DNA of 64,000 bases. Origin: Pseudomonas chlororaphis subsp. aurantiaca (lineage in GTDB: Bacteria; Pseudomonadota; Gammaproteobacteria; Pseudomonadales; Pseudomonadaceae). A model generated the notes under the pieces. That model saw only the letters and a program-made list of their open reading frames with translations. It was not told where the DNA came from and searched no databases. Below are positions 24,348-32,725 of this stretch, one piece after another. Every line of letters starts with the position of its first letter. Positions within the stretch are counted from its first letter, which is position 1. Location: NCBI RefSeq assembly GCF_013466605.1, contig NZ_CP059162.1, positions 6,014,001 to 6,078,000 of the forward strand, given 5' to 3'. The translations under genes and the position numbers were made by a program.

Positions 24348-25324
24348 TGCGCCAAGTGCTGGCGCTGGTCACCTTATGGCTGATCTGCGCCAGCACACAG
24401 GCGGCAGTGCATGGCGTCAAGACGATCAGCCCCGCGCGGCTGAACCTGGAAGGCGGCGAACTGGCCGTCGGCCTGAGCCAGGACTGGCAACAGCCGTTGC
24501 CCGAGATCCAGCGGGCACTGATCATCGTCCACGGGCGCCTGCGCAACGCCCAGACCTACCTGCACAGTGCCGAACAGGCCGCCAGCCAGGCCGGGCAAAG
24601 CGCGACCACCCTGGTGATCGCGCCGCAGTTTCTCAATCAGAACGATATCGAGCATCACCAGCTACCCGGTTCGCTGCTGCGCTGGCAGGGCAATGACTGG
24701 ATGGCCGGAGAGCCATCCAGCGGGCCCAAGCCACAAAGCTCTTATGCGGTGCTGGACGCGATCATCACGCGGTTGAGCGATCGCCAGCGGTTTCCGTCCC
24801 TGACCGAGATCGTCATCGCCGGCCACTCCGGTGGCGCCCAGGTGGTGCAGCGCTTTGCCCTGCTCGGCCAGCATCATCCGGGCCTGGAGGATGACGGCAT
24901 CAAGCTGCGCTACGTCATCACCAACCCGTCGTCCTATGCCTATTTCGACGAGCAACGCCCGGTGAAGGTCGACGCCGGCGCGTGCCCCGGTTTCAACCAC
25001 TGGAAGTACGGCCTGCTCAAGTTGCCGGCCTACGCCGCCGGCCAGACCACGCAGCAACTGGAACAGCGCTACGTCAAACGCGATATCACCTACCTGCTGG
25101 GCAAGCAGGACACCGACCCGCACCACCCGGCGCTGGACACCAACTGCGCCGCCGAGGCCCAAGGCGCCTACCGCTTGATTCGCGGGCACAACTATTTCGA
25201 CTATCTGAAACAGCGCCATCCGCAGGGATTGCAACAGCAGTTGGTCGAAGTGCCCGGGGTCGGGCATGACGGCGACAAGATGTTCACCTCGCCCGAGGGA
25301 CAGAAGGCGTTGTTCGGCCAATAG
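24347..25324 (+). CDS. Secreted alpha/beta hydrolase
   Basis: 325 residues with a Sec signal peptide (MRQVLALVTLWLICASTQAA). The nucleophile elbow is GHSGGAQ, with the oxyanion HG motif in IIVHGRLRN and a candidate catalytic His in PGVGHDGDKMF near the C-terminus, so the fold and catalytic triad of an esterase or peptidase-like hydrolase are in place. Substrate is unknown. Start ATG overlaps the ypfJ stop by one base (TAATG), which makes this a two-gene operon of exported hydrolases. Confidence 0.8.
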   Translation: MRQVLALVTLWLICASTQAAVHGVKTISPARLNLEGGELAVGLSQDWQQPLPEIQRALIIVHGRLRNAQTYLHSAEQAASQAGQSATTLVIAPQFLNQNDIEHHQLPGSLLRWQGNDWMAGEPSSGPKPQSSYAVLDAIITRLSDRQRFPSLTEIVIAGHSGGAQVVQRFALLGQHHPGLEDDGIKLRYVITNPSSYAYFDEQRPVKVDAGACPGFNHWKYGLLKLPAYAAGQTTQQLEQRYVKRDITYLLGKQDTDPHHPALDTNCAAEAQGAYRLIRGHNYFDYLKQRHPQGLQQQLVEVPGVGHDGDKMFTSPEGQKALFGQ

Positions 25325-25350
25325 ACGTAGCGGTGCCAGGAAGGACGCTA

Positions 25351-25404
25351 TCGCGGGCAAACCTCGCTCCTACGAGCTTCTGTAGGAGCGAGGTTTGCCC
25401 GCGA
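25351..25404. repeat. REP inverted pair
   Basis: TCGCGGGCAAACCTCGCTCC (from 25351) and GGAGCGAGGTTTGCCCGCGA (to 25404) form a perfect 23-base inverted pair with an 8-base loop. It lies between the convergent hydrolase and HAD genes and may also act as a terminator. Confidence 0.85.
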
Positions 25405-25410
25405 AGCTTT

Positions 25411-26004
25411 TTAAGCCAACACCATCCGCCGTAGTGCGCTGCAATCCTCGGCATGCCAGTCGGCCAGTTCCGGCCACGGGTTATCCGGCAAGTTCACCAG
25501 CACCGTGTGGGTGCCCGCCGCGCGACCGCAATCAAGGTCGAAGCGGTAGTCGCCGACCATCACCATCTCGGCCGGCGCCACCTCCCAGGCCTCGGCCAGT
25601 TTCAGCAAGCCGCCCGGGTGAGGTTTGGGTGGCGCTTCGTCACGCCCCAGCACGTCCTCGACGGCAAAGCAGTCGGCCAGGCCGATGGCCTCCAGGGTGA
25701 CATGGGCCAGCTCCCGCGCATTGCGGGTCAGGATGCCCAGGCGATAGCCCCGCGCCGCCAACTCCCGCACCAGCTCCACAGCCCCCGGCGCCGGCCGTGA
25801 ACCCAGGGCCAGATCGCGTTCGTGCTCCAGCAGCCAGGCGTGTTTCGCCGCGGCTTCGGCGGCGGGCAAAGCCGCGAGGTGGGTCAGGATATCGTGCTCC
25901 GGCGGGATCCCCAGCGCTTCGCGGATGGCCGCGAAATCATGCACGGCCACCGTCAGGGTACCGTCCATGTCGAACACCCAATGACGCACCTCGGCCAGGC
26001 TCAT
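25411..26004 (-). CDS. HAD family hydrolase
   Basis: 197 residues. HAD motifs are visible in order: DMDGTL with nucleophile Asp (residue 12 region), ILTRN (motif II), KPHPGG (motif III Lys), and VGDYRFDLDCGRAAG (motif IV). Similar in layout to phosphoglycolate phosphatase-like enzymes, which dephosphorylate small metabolites; the actual substrate is open. ATG 26004 overlaps the tesB stop (ATGA), so it is coupled to tesB; the longer frame to 26214 lies inside tesB and is spurious. Confidence 0.87.
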   Translation of the reverse strand: MSLAEVRHWVFDMDGTLTVAVHDFAAIREALGIPPEHDILTHLAALPAAEAAAKHAWLLEHERDLALGSRPAPGAVELVRELAARGYRLGILTRNARELAHVTLEAIGLADCFAVEDVLGRDEAPPKPHPGGLLKLAEAWEVAPAEMVMVGDYRFDLDCGRAAGTHTVLVNLPDNPWPELADWHAEDCSALRRMVLA

Positions 26005-26870
26005 GCCCAGTCCTTGCGGTGGCGTATCAGGCCTTCCTGGGTCACCGACGCCACCAGCTGGCCGGCGCGGTTGAACACGCTGCCGCGGGAGAAACCACGG
26101 GAATTGCCGGCCCACGGGCTGTCCATGGCATACAGCAGCCAGTCGTCGGCGCGCAGGTCGGCATGGAACCACAGCGCGTGGTCGAGGCTGGCGACTTGCA
26201 TGTCCTTCTGCCACACCGACTTGCCGTGGGGCAGCATCGAGGTGGTCAGCAGGCCGAAGTCCGAGGCGTAGGCCAGCAGGTATTTATGCAGCGCGGGAAT
26301 GTCCGGCAGCTCGCCATCGGCGCGGAACCAGACGTATTTGATCGGGTCCGCCGGCTGCGGGTTGTAGGGGTCTTTCTCGGTCACCGGGCGCACTTCGATG
26401 GGCTTGGGGCACAGCAGTTTTTCGCGCATGTGCTCAGGGATCAGGTGCGCGCGCTGCTGGGTGATTTCCAATTCCGACGGCAGGTTTTCCGGGCCGACCA
26501 CCTGGGGCATCGTGTCCTGGTGCTCGAAGCCTTCCTCGTCGTACTGGAACGAGGCGCTGCAGGTGAAAATCGGGTTGCCCTTCTGGATCGCCGTCACCCG
26601 GCGAGTGCTGAAGCTGCCGCCATCGCGCACCCGGTCGACCTGGTACACCACCGGCAACGCCGCATCGCCCGGGCGCAGGAAGTAACCGTGCAGCGAATGC
26701 ACATGACGGGCCTCTTCGACAGTCTGGCTGGCCGCGGACAGGGACTGACCCAACACCTGTCCGCCGAACAGCTGGCGGAAGCCCAGGTCCTGGCTGCGAC
26801 CGCGAAACAGGTTTTCCTCGATCGGTTCCAGGGTCAACAGGTCGACCAGATCATCCAACACGTGGCTCAT
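26001..26870 (-). CDS. tesB: Acyl-CoA thioesterase II
   Basis: 289 residues with two hot-dog domains. It hydrolyses medium and long acyl-CoAs to free fatty acids and CoA. The start LLTLEPIEENLFRGRSQD, the DHALWFH segment with the catalytic Asp, and the terminal TQEGLIR with Gln278 match E. coli TesB (Asp204, Thr228, Gln278). Operon with the downstream HAD phosphatase gene, with a four-base overlap. Confidence 0.94.
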   Translation of the reverse strand: MSHVLDDLVDLLTLEPIEENLFRGRSQDLGFRQLFGGQVLGQSLSAASQTVEEARHVHSLHGYFLRPGDAALPVVYQVDRVRDGGSFSTRRVTAIQKGNPIFTCSASFQYDEEGFEHQDTMPQVVGPENLPSELEITQQRAHLIPEHMREKLLCPKPIEVRPVTEKDPYNPQPADPIKYVWFRADGELPDIPALHKYLLAYASDFGLLTTSMLPHGKSVWQKDMQVASLDHALWFHADLRADDWLLYAMDSPWAGNSRGFSRGSVFNRAGQLVASVTQEGLIRHRKDWA

Positions 26871-26971
26871 TCAGACTCTCCTCACACAGAGCAATGCCGC
26901 GCAGTCTTGGCTGTCGCGGTCGATTCAATCGGGTTCACACACATGGGCACACTCCAGATGCCCCCGACCTG

Positions 26972-27541
26972 CTATCCATGCAAGGTTTCCAACCATTGTT
27001 CGCGGTTGATGCGATACAGCACATGATGACGCAGCGGATGCTCGCTGCCGAGCTTTGGGTGATCGAAATCGTCGTGCGCATCGTGTTGCATGCCGATGGC
27101 CTGCATGACTTTCTGCGACGGCAGGTTGCTGGTGGTGGTGAAGGCAACGATCTCCTTTAGGGCCAGGCGATCGAAGCCACAGCGCAGCGCGGTCCAGGCC
27201 GCTTCGCTGGCGTAGCCCAGGCCCCAGTGCTCGCGCGCCAGGCGCCAGCCGATTTCCACCGCCGGGGTGAACGGCGCTTCGAAGCCCACCACGCCCAACC
27301 CGGTAAAACCGATGAAGGCCCCGGTATCCTTGCGCTCCAGCGCCCAGGTGCCAAAACCGTGCTCGGCGAAATGCCCACGGATCCGACCGATCAGCGCGGC
27401 GCTTTCCAGGCGGCTCAGGGGGGCCGGAAAGTAACGCATGACCTGCGGGTCGGCGCACATCGCCGCAAACGCCGGCAAATCCTCGTCGCGCCACTGGCGC
27501 AACAGCAGTCGAGCACTTTCGAGTTGCAGTATCGGCTCCAT
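26972..27541 (-). CDS. GNAT family N-acetyltransferase (RimJ/RimL-like)
   Basis: 189 residues. LESARLLLRQWRDEDLPAFAAMCADPQVMRYF at the N-terminus and the acetyl-CoA loop EHWGLGYASEA are signatures of the Acetyltransf_3 group, which modifies small amines or protein N-termini. ATG 27541 has GGAGGGG three bases upstream and begins MEPILQLES; two upstream in-frame ATGs are less well placed. Divergent from the histone-deacetylase-like gene by 74 bp. Substrate unknown. Confidence 0.87.
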   Translation of the reverse strand: MEPILQLESARLLLRQWRDEDLPAFAAMCADPQVMRYFPAPLSRLESAALIGRIRGHFAEHGFGTWALERKDTGAFIGFTGLGVVGFEAPFTPAVEIGWRLAREHWGLGYASEAAWTALRCGFDRLALKEIVAFTTTSNLPSQKVMQAIGMQHDAHDDFDHPKLGSEHPLRHHVLYRINREQWLETLHG

Positions 27542-27615
27542 CGTCCCCTCCATTTCCATGCGTGCCAGTCTACATCGCTGGTAGGATCCTTTTCGGATTC
27601 CTACATGAAATTGCC

Positions 27616-28536
27616 ATGCCACTGCCGCTGATCTACCACGACGACTACAGCCCCGAGTTCCCGGCGGAACACCGCTTCCCCATGGACAAGTTTCGCCTGC
27701 TGCGCGACCACCTGGTGGACAGCGGCCTGACCCACGATGCCGACCTGCTGCGCCCGGAACTGTGCCCGACGGAGATTCTCGCCCTGGCCCACGACCCTGG
27801 GTATATCGAACGTTATATGGCCGGCGAGTTGTCGCGGGAAGACCAGCGGCGCCTCGGCCTGCCCTGGAACGAAGCCCTGGCCCGGCGCACCGTGCGCGCT
27901 GTCGGCGGCTCGCTGCTGGCCGCCGAACAGGCCCTGGAGCATGGCCTGGCCTGTCACCTGGCCGGCGGCACCCATCACGCCCACTACGACCACCCGGCGG
28001 GCTTCTGCATCTTCAACGACCTGGCGGTGATCAGCCATTACCTGCTCGAAGCCGGGCGGGTCGGCCGGGTGCTGATCTTCGACTGCGACGTGCACCAGGG
28101 TGACGGCACCGCGCGGATTCTCGAACATACCCCGGACGCCGTGACTGTCTCGCTGCACTGCGAAAAAAATTTCCCGGCGCGCAAGGCCACCAGCGACTGG
28201 GACATTCCCCTGCCCATGGGCATGAGCGACGCCGATTACCTGAAAGTGGTCGACGATGCCCTCAATTACCTGCTGCCGCTGTACCAGCCGGACCTGGTGC
28301 TGTACGACGCCGGGGTGGATGTGCACAAGGACGATGCCCTGGGTTACCTGAAGCTGACCGACCAGGGCGTCGCCGCCCGCGACGAGCGGGTGATGCGCCA
28401 TTGCCTGGGCCGCGATATCCCGGTGCTCGGGGTGATCGGCGGCGGCTACAGCAAGGACCGCCAGGCCCTGGCCCGCCGCCACGGCATCCTCCACCACAGT
28501 GCGCAACGGGTGTGGACGTCATCAGGTTGTCACTGA
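27616..28536 (+). CDS. Histone deacetylase family (AcuC-like) deacetylase
   Basis: 306 residues. Active-site motifs of the arginase-deacetylase fold are intact: GGTHHAHYDHPAGFCIFND (tandem His), DCDVHQGDGT (zinc Asp/His) and YDAGVDVHKDD (zinc Asp). Bacterial members remove acetyl groups from polyamines, lysines or small metabolites; the target here is unknown. ATG 27616 precedes the conserved PLPLIYHDDYSPEFP. The last 6 codons lie within the first unit of the 236-bp tandem repeat that follows, so the extreme C-terminus is repeat-derived. Confidence 0.88.
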   Translation: MPLPLIYHDDYSPEFPAEHRFPMDKFRLLRDHLVDSGLTHDADLLRPELCPTEILALAHDPGYIERYMAGELSREDQRRLGLPWNEALARRTVRAVGGSLLAAEQALEHGLACHLAGGTHHAHYDHPAGFCIFNDLAVISHYLLEAGRVGRVLIFDCDVHQGDGTARILEHTPDAVTVSLHCEKNFPARKATSDWDIPLPMGMSDADYLKVVDDALNYLLPLYQPDLVLYDAGVDVHKDDALGYLKLTDQGVAARDERVMRHCLGRDIPVLGVIGGGYSKDRQALARRHGILHHSAQRVWTSSGCH

Positions 28537-29130
28537 AAGCTGGGCGCCTTACCCACAATGGCTGTGGAGCCGCTTGTGGATAACCTGAGTGCAAGCGGCT
28601 GCAGGTCATGCTGGCTGTGCCCTACAGATAGACGATCATTTTTTGATCAGGCCCGGTAAGCACTGCTGAATGCTGCGAAGCGGGAACATAAATAGTGATG
28701 CCGCTGGAGGTCCTGCGGACCTTTCGCAGCCTGCGGCAGCGGCTACAAAAGCCTTCATCAGGTAGTCATGAAATTGTGGGTGCCTTACCCCCAATCTCTG
28801 TGGAACCGCTTGTGGATAACCTGAGTGCAAGCGGCTACAGGTAAGGCTGGCTGTGCCCTACAGACAGGTGATCATTTTTTGATCAGGCCGGGTAAGCACC
28901 GCTAAATGCTGCGAAGCGGGAACATGAATAGTGATGCCGTTGGAGGTCCTTCGGACCTTTCGCAGCCTGCGACAGCGGCTACAAAAGCCTTCATCAGGTG
29001 GTCATGAAATTGTGGGCGCCTTACCCCCAATCTCTGTGGAGCCGCTTGTGGATAACCTGAGTGCAAGGGGCTACAGGCCATGCCGTACAAGCCCTGCAGA
29101 GCACTGAACATTTTTTGATCACCCCTTGCA
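28519..29130. repeat. 2.6 tandem copies of a 236-bp unit with DnaA-box hairpins
   Basis: Units start at 28519, 28755 and 28991 (third is partial) and are nearly identical. Each has TGTGGATAA (reverse of the DnaA box TTATCCACA) at 28575, 28811 and 29047, in the loop of a hairpin with arms like AGCCGCTTG/CAAGCGGCT. Each also has GATCATTTTTTGATCA and, in the two full units, a REP-like GCAGCCTGCGGCAGCGGC segment. The first unit begins inside the 3' end of the deacetylase gene. No gene was found in this 0.6 kb. Confidence 0.9.
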
Positions 29131-29182
29131 TAAGCCGCTGCGGGGCGCATGGCGCATTGGCGACGGGCCTGCCTCGGGTAGA

Positions 29183-30457
29183 ATGCCTGGCTTATTCCGC
29201 CACGCCGCCGCCCGCCATGACTTTATCCAGCACACCCTGCCCCATCACGTCGCCATTATCGGTGGCGGCCCCGCCGGCTTGATGGCGGCCGAGGTGCTGA
29301 GCCTGGCGGGCATCCGCGTCGACCTCTACGACGGCATGCCGTCGGTGGGCCGCAAGTTTTTGCTGGCCGGGGTCGGCGGCATGAACATCACGCATTCCGA
29401 GGCCTACCCGGTCTTTCTCTCGCGTTATGCCGAACGGGCCCCGCAGATGGCCCCGCTGTTGCGCGAGTTCGGCAGCGAGGCCTTGTGCCAATGGATTCAT
29501 GGCCTGGGCATCGAGACTTTCGTTGGCAGCTCGGGCCGGGTGTTCCCCACCGATATGAAAGCCGCGCCGCTGCTGCGCGCCTGGCTCAAGCGCCTGCGCG
29601 ATGCCGGCGTGGTTATCCACACCCGTCATCGCTGGCTCGGCTGGAATGCCGACGGCAGCCTGCGCATCCACAGTCCGGAAGGTGAAAAGTCGGTCCAGGC
29701 CGACGCCCTGCTGCTGGCGCTGGGCGGCGGCAGCTGGGCACGGCTGGGCTCGGATGGGGCCTGGATGCTGCCGCTGGAACAGCGCGGCGTGCAACTGGCG
29801 CCCCTGCAACCGAGCAACTGCGGGTTCGAAGTGCAGGACTGGAGCGATCTGCTACGCAGCAAGTTCGCCGGCGCCCCGCTGAAGAACGTGGCCATCGGCC
29901 TGAACGACGACATCCCCCGCCTCGGTGAATGCGTGATCACCACCACCGGGATCGAGGGCAGCCTGATCTACTCGCTGTCGGCGCCGATTCGGGACGCGAT
30001 CAACCGCCACGGCTCGGCCACCGTGCATATCGACCTGCTGCCGGGCAAACCCCATGACCGGATCCAGGCCGCGCTGAGCAAGCCACGGGGCTCGCGCTCC
30101 ATGGCCAAGCACCTGCACAGCCAGCTGGGCATCGACGGAGTAAAGGCCGCACTCTTGCGTGAACTGACCACTGCCAACTGCTTCGCCGACCCGGCGCTGC
30201 TGGCCAAGGCGATCAAGGCCCTGCCGTTGCCCCTGGTGAGAACCCGGCCGCTGGACGAAGCCATCAGCAGCGCCGGCGGCGTGACGTTCGAGGCCATGGA
30301 CCAACGCCTGATGCTCAAGCAATTGCCCGGCGTGTTCTGCGCCGGGGAGATGCTCGACTGGGAGGCGCCCACCGGCGGCTACCTGCTCACCGGGTGTTTC
30401 GCCAGCGGGCGGGCTGCGGGGTTGGGGATGATCGAATGGTTGCGGGAAAAGGCCTGA
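29183..30457 (+). CDS. NAD(P)/FAD-dependent oxidoreductase, YhiN/HI0933 family (TIGR03862-like)
   Basis: 424 residues from ATG 29183. FAD-binding HVAIIGGGPAGLMAAEVLSLAG is near the start, GRKFLLAGVGGMNITHSE follows, and the C-terminal FAD motif is GVFCAGEMLDWEAPTGGYLLTGCFASGRAAG, all as in the HI0933-like flavoprotein family, whose reaction is unknown. The start is uncertain: an ATG at 29218 sits closer to the fold but is one base out of frame with it, and the first in-frame ATG is 29183. The gene follows the tandem repeat region and converges on rhlE across a strong terminator. Confidence 0.82.
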   Translation: MPGLFRHAAARHDFIQHTLPHHVAIIGGGPAGLMAAEVLSLAGIRVDLYDGMPSVGRKFLLAGVGGMNITHSEAYPVFLSRYAERAPQMAPLLREFGSEALCQWIHGLGIETFVGSSGRVFPTDMKAAPLLRAWLKRLRDAGVVIHTRHRWLGWNADGSLRIHSPEGEKSVQADALLLALGGGSWARLGSDGAWMLPLEQRGVQLAPLQPSNCGFEVQDWSDLLRSKFAGAPLKNVAIGLNDDIPRLGECVITTTGIEGSLIYSLSAPIRDAINRHGSATVHIDLLPGKPHDRIQAALSKPRGSRSMAKHLHSQLGIDGVKAALLRELTTANCFADPALLAKAIKALPLPLVRTRPLDEAISSAGGVTFEAMDQRLMLKQLPGVFCAGEMLDWEAPTGGYLLTGCFASGRAAGLGMIEWLREKA

Positions 30458-30530
30458 AGCCTGCGTACATCCTGTAGCCGCTGGCGCAGCCTGCAATCGG
30501 CTTGGGCGGCATTCCGACGTTGCGGCCGTA

Positions 30531-30576
30531 AAACCAAACGCCCCGGTTTTCCTGGAAAAACCGGGGCGTTTGGTTT
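30531..30576. terminator. Bidirectional terminator between the flavoprotein gene and rhlE
   Basis: Perfect 20-base arms, AAACCAAACGCCCCGGTTTT (30531-30550) and its complement (30557-30576), with a 6-base loop and T-runs on both strands. It serves both convergent genes. REP fragments flank it on both sides. Confidence 0.92.
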
Positions 30577-30638
30577 GGCGAGGACTGCGTCCTCGATCGC
30601 AGGCTGCGGGAGCGGTATCGACCACCCCCATCCAGGGC

Positions 30639-31973
30639 TTACGGCTTGCGCTTGCGCGGCCCGGTGTTGAACGCCGGCACCTTGCGCACCGGTTTCACCG
30701 CCGGGGCTTCGGCCTCTTCGCCGCTGTCCACCCACTTGCCCAGGTTGCGCTTGCCGCCACCGCCGGAAGCCTTGGGCTTCTTCGGCTTTTTCGGCTTCTT
30801 GATCACCTGGCCGCTGGCGTCGGTTTCCGGCACCCGATGGTCCGGGATGAAGTCCGGCTCGTCATGGCGCTTGAGGGTCTGGCGGGTCAGCATCTCGATG
30901 GCCGACAACAGGTTCACTTCATCGGCGCACACCAGCGAGATCGCCTCACCGGTAGAGCCAGCACGGCCGGTACGGCCGATGCGGTGGATGTAATCCTCGG
31001 CGACGATCGGCAGGTCGAAGTTGACCACCAGCGGCAGGTCCTCGATGTCCAGGCCACGGGCCGCCACATCGGTGGCCACCAGGATCTGGATCTCGCTGGC
31101 CTTGAAGCGGTCCAGCGCGCGCTGGCGGGTGGCCTGGGGCTTGTCACCATGGATGCCGTCGGCATTCACGCCCTGGCCCTGCAACCTTTCCACCAGCGCG
31201 TCCACGCCGTTGCGGGTCTTGGCGAACACCAGCACCTGCTTCCAGCGGTTCTTGCGCAGCAGGTGGCTGAACAGCTCCGGCTTGCGCTTCTTGTCCACCG
31301 TCACCACCCATTGCTTGACGGTGTTGGCCGCAACGTTGCGCGGGCTGACCTCGATGCTCAGCGGGTCGTTGAGCATCTGCCCGGCCAACAGGCGAATGGC
31401 GTCGGAGAAGGTCGCGGAGAACAGCAGGGTCTGGCGCTTTTTCGGCAACGCCGCGTAGATGTCCTTCAGCTCTTCGGAGAAACCCAGGTCGAGCATGCGG
31501 TCGGCTTCGTCCAGCACCAGGGTCTGCAACTGGCTGAACTTCACCGCGTTCTGCCGGTACAGATCGAGCAGGCGCCCTGGGGTCGCCACCAGCAGGTCGA
31601 TGCCTTTGCGCAGCTTCATCATCTGCGGGTTGATGCTGACGCCGCCGTACACCGCGTAGGTGCTCAGCGGCAGGTGCTCGGCGTACTGGCGCACGCTCTC
31701 GTGCACCTGTTCGGCCAGCTCGCGGGTCGGCACCAGGATCAGCGCGCGCACCGAATTGCTGGCCACTTTCGGCCCTTCCAGGGTCAGCGATTGCAGGAGC
31801 GGCAAGGCGAAGCCGGCGGTCTTGCCGGTGCCGGTCTGGGCCGCGGCCATCAGGTCGCGACCGCCCAGCACCGCCGGAATGGCTTGCGCCTGCACCGGTG
31901 TCGGGGTCTGGTAGCCAAGCGTTTCGAGGGCGCGCAGCAAGGGTTCGATCAGGCCAAGAGTGGCGAATGTCAT
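30639..31973 (-). CDS. rhlE: DEAD-box RNA helicase RhlE
   Basis: 444 residues. Helicase motifs are visible: Q motif in GYQTPTPVQAQAIP, AQTGTGKT (I), VLDEADRML (II, DEAD), SATFS (III) and HRIGRTGRAG (VI). The C-terminus is Lys/Pro/Gly-rich and basic (KKPKKPKKPKASGGGGKR), typical of RhlE tails that bind RNA. RhlE acts in ribosome assembly and RNA turnover. ATG 31973 gives the family start MTFATLGLIEPLLRAL; the frame is open further to 32012 but without similarity. Confidence 0.92.
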   Translation of the reverse strand: MTFATLGLIEPLLRALETLGYQTPTPVQAQAIPAVLGGRDLMAAAQTGTGKTAGFALPLLQSLTLEGPKVASNSVRALILVPTRELAEQVHESVRQYAEHLPLSTYAVYGGVSINPQMMKLRKGIDLLVATPGRLLDLYRQNAVKFSQLQTLVLDEADRMLDLGFSEELKDIYAALPKKRQTLLFSATFSDAIRLLAGQMLNDPLSIEVSPRNVAANTVKQWVVTVDKKRKPELFSHLLRKNRWKQVLVFAKTRNGVDALVERLQGQGVNADGIHGDKPQATRQRALDRFKASEIQILVATDVAARGLDIEDLPLVVNFDLPIVAEDYIHRIGRTGRAGSTGEAISLVCADEVNLLSAIEMLTRQTLKRHDEPDFIPDHRVPETDASGQVIKKPKKPKKPKASGGGGKRNLGKWVDSGEEAEAPAVKPVRKVPAFNTGPRKRKP

Positions 31974-32197
31974 GGGGATACCGTAGGGAAAAAAGTCAGC
32001 GCAGGTGTGCAATGGGCGGCAGTTTACCCTAATTCAGGCGGGTTTCTTTCGGGCTGACGAGTTGCCCTGCCTCTCGCCGTTACGAGTCCCCGGGCGGCGA
32101 GCAGCGATAATCTTTGTAGACGCGCCTGGAGCTGCCGGGAGAGGATTCAGCTCTTTTATCCCCATCGCCCCGTTGAAGATCCAGGAGCCTGACCCGT

Positions 32198-32656
32198 ATG
32201 GACACCCCCAACCCGTTCCAGACACCGGCCGCCGAGTTGCAGACCCCGGCTGCATCGACCGCGCCATTGCGCCTGTACAGCATCAACGCCGTCGGCCTTG
32301 CCACCTTCCTCGGCACTTCCCTGGCGGGGTCCTACATGATCGCTGCCAACCTCAAGGCGCTCGGCCGCGAAAGCGAAGTGAAGAAGGCCTGGTATGTCGG
32401 TATCGGCCTGCTCGTCCTGATGATGGCGCTGAGCGCGGTGTTGCCGGAAAGCATTCCAGCCGTGGTCTTCGTACTGCCACCGCTTTTTGCGATGAACACC
32501 TACGCGCGCCAGCTCTTCGGTCCGGTCGTCATCGAACACAAACTCAGCAATGGGCCTTTCTTCTCGTTGTGGCGCGTCGCCGGGATCAGCCTGCTGTTCA
32601 TGCTGGCTTTCGTCGTCGCGCTGATACCGCTGGTGATGCTGTTCAACCCGGCCTGA
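32198..32656 (+). CDS. Small inner-membrane protein of unknown function
   Basis: 152 residues, no family recognised. A polar N-terminus of about 25 residues rich in Pro, Thr and Ala is followed by four hydrophobic stretches (near residues 30-50, 68-84, 88-100, 128-150). AGGAG is 12 bases before the ATG, and a strong terminator follows, so it is a real single-gene unit. It is divergent from rhlE. Function cannot be proposed. Confidence 0.75.
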   Translation: MDTPNPFQTPAAELQTPAASTAPLRLYSINAVGLATFLGTSLAGSYMIAANLKALGRESEVKKAWYVGIGLLVLMMALSAVLPESIPAVVFVLPPLFAMNTYARQLFGPVVIEHKLSNGPFFSLWRVAGISLLFMLAFVVALIPLVMLFNPA

Positions 32657-32673
32657 TCATGACTGGCTGGAAC

Positions 32674-32703
32674 AAAAAACGCCGGGCAATGCCCGGCGTT
32701 TTC
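32674..32703. terminator. Bidirectional terminator
   Basis: AAAACGCCGGGC and GCCCGGCGTTTT around AT, with an A-run before and T-run after, between the small membrane protein gene and the convergent EamA gene. Confidence 0.92.
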
Positions 32704-32725
32704 AATCGTGCGCCAACCGGCCACT

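Noticed and set aside
26010..26214. Longer N-terminus for the HAD hydrolase
   Set aside because: It lies within tesB; the HAD motif I begins just after ATG 26004, which overlaps the tesB stop in the usual coupled way.
28519..29130. Possible CRISPR array
   Set aside because: The repeats are 236 bp long, directly adjacent and without unique spacers; no cas genes are near.
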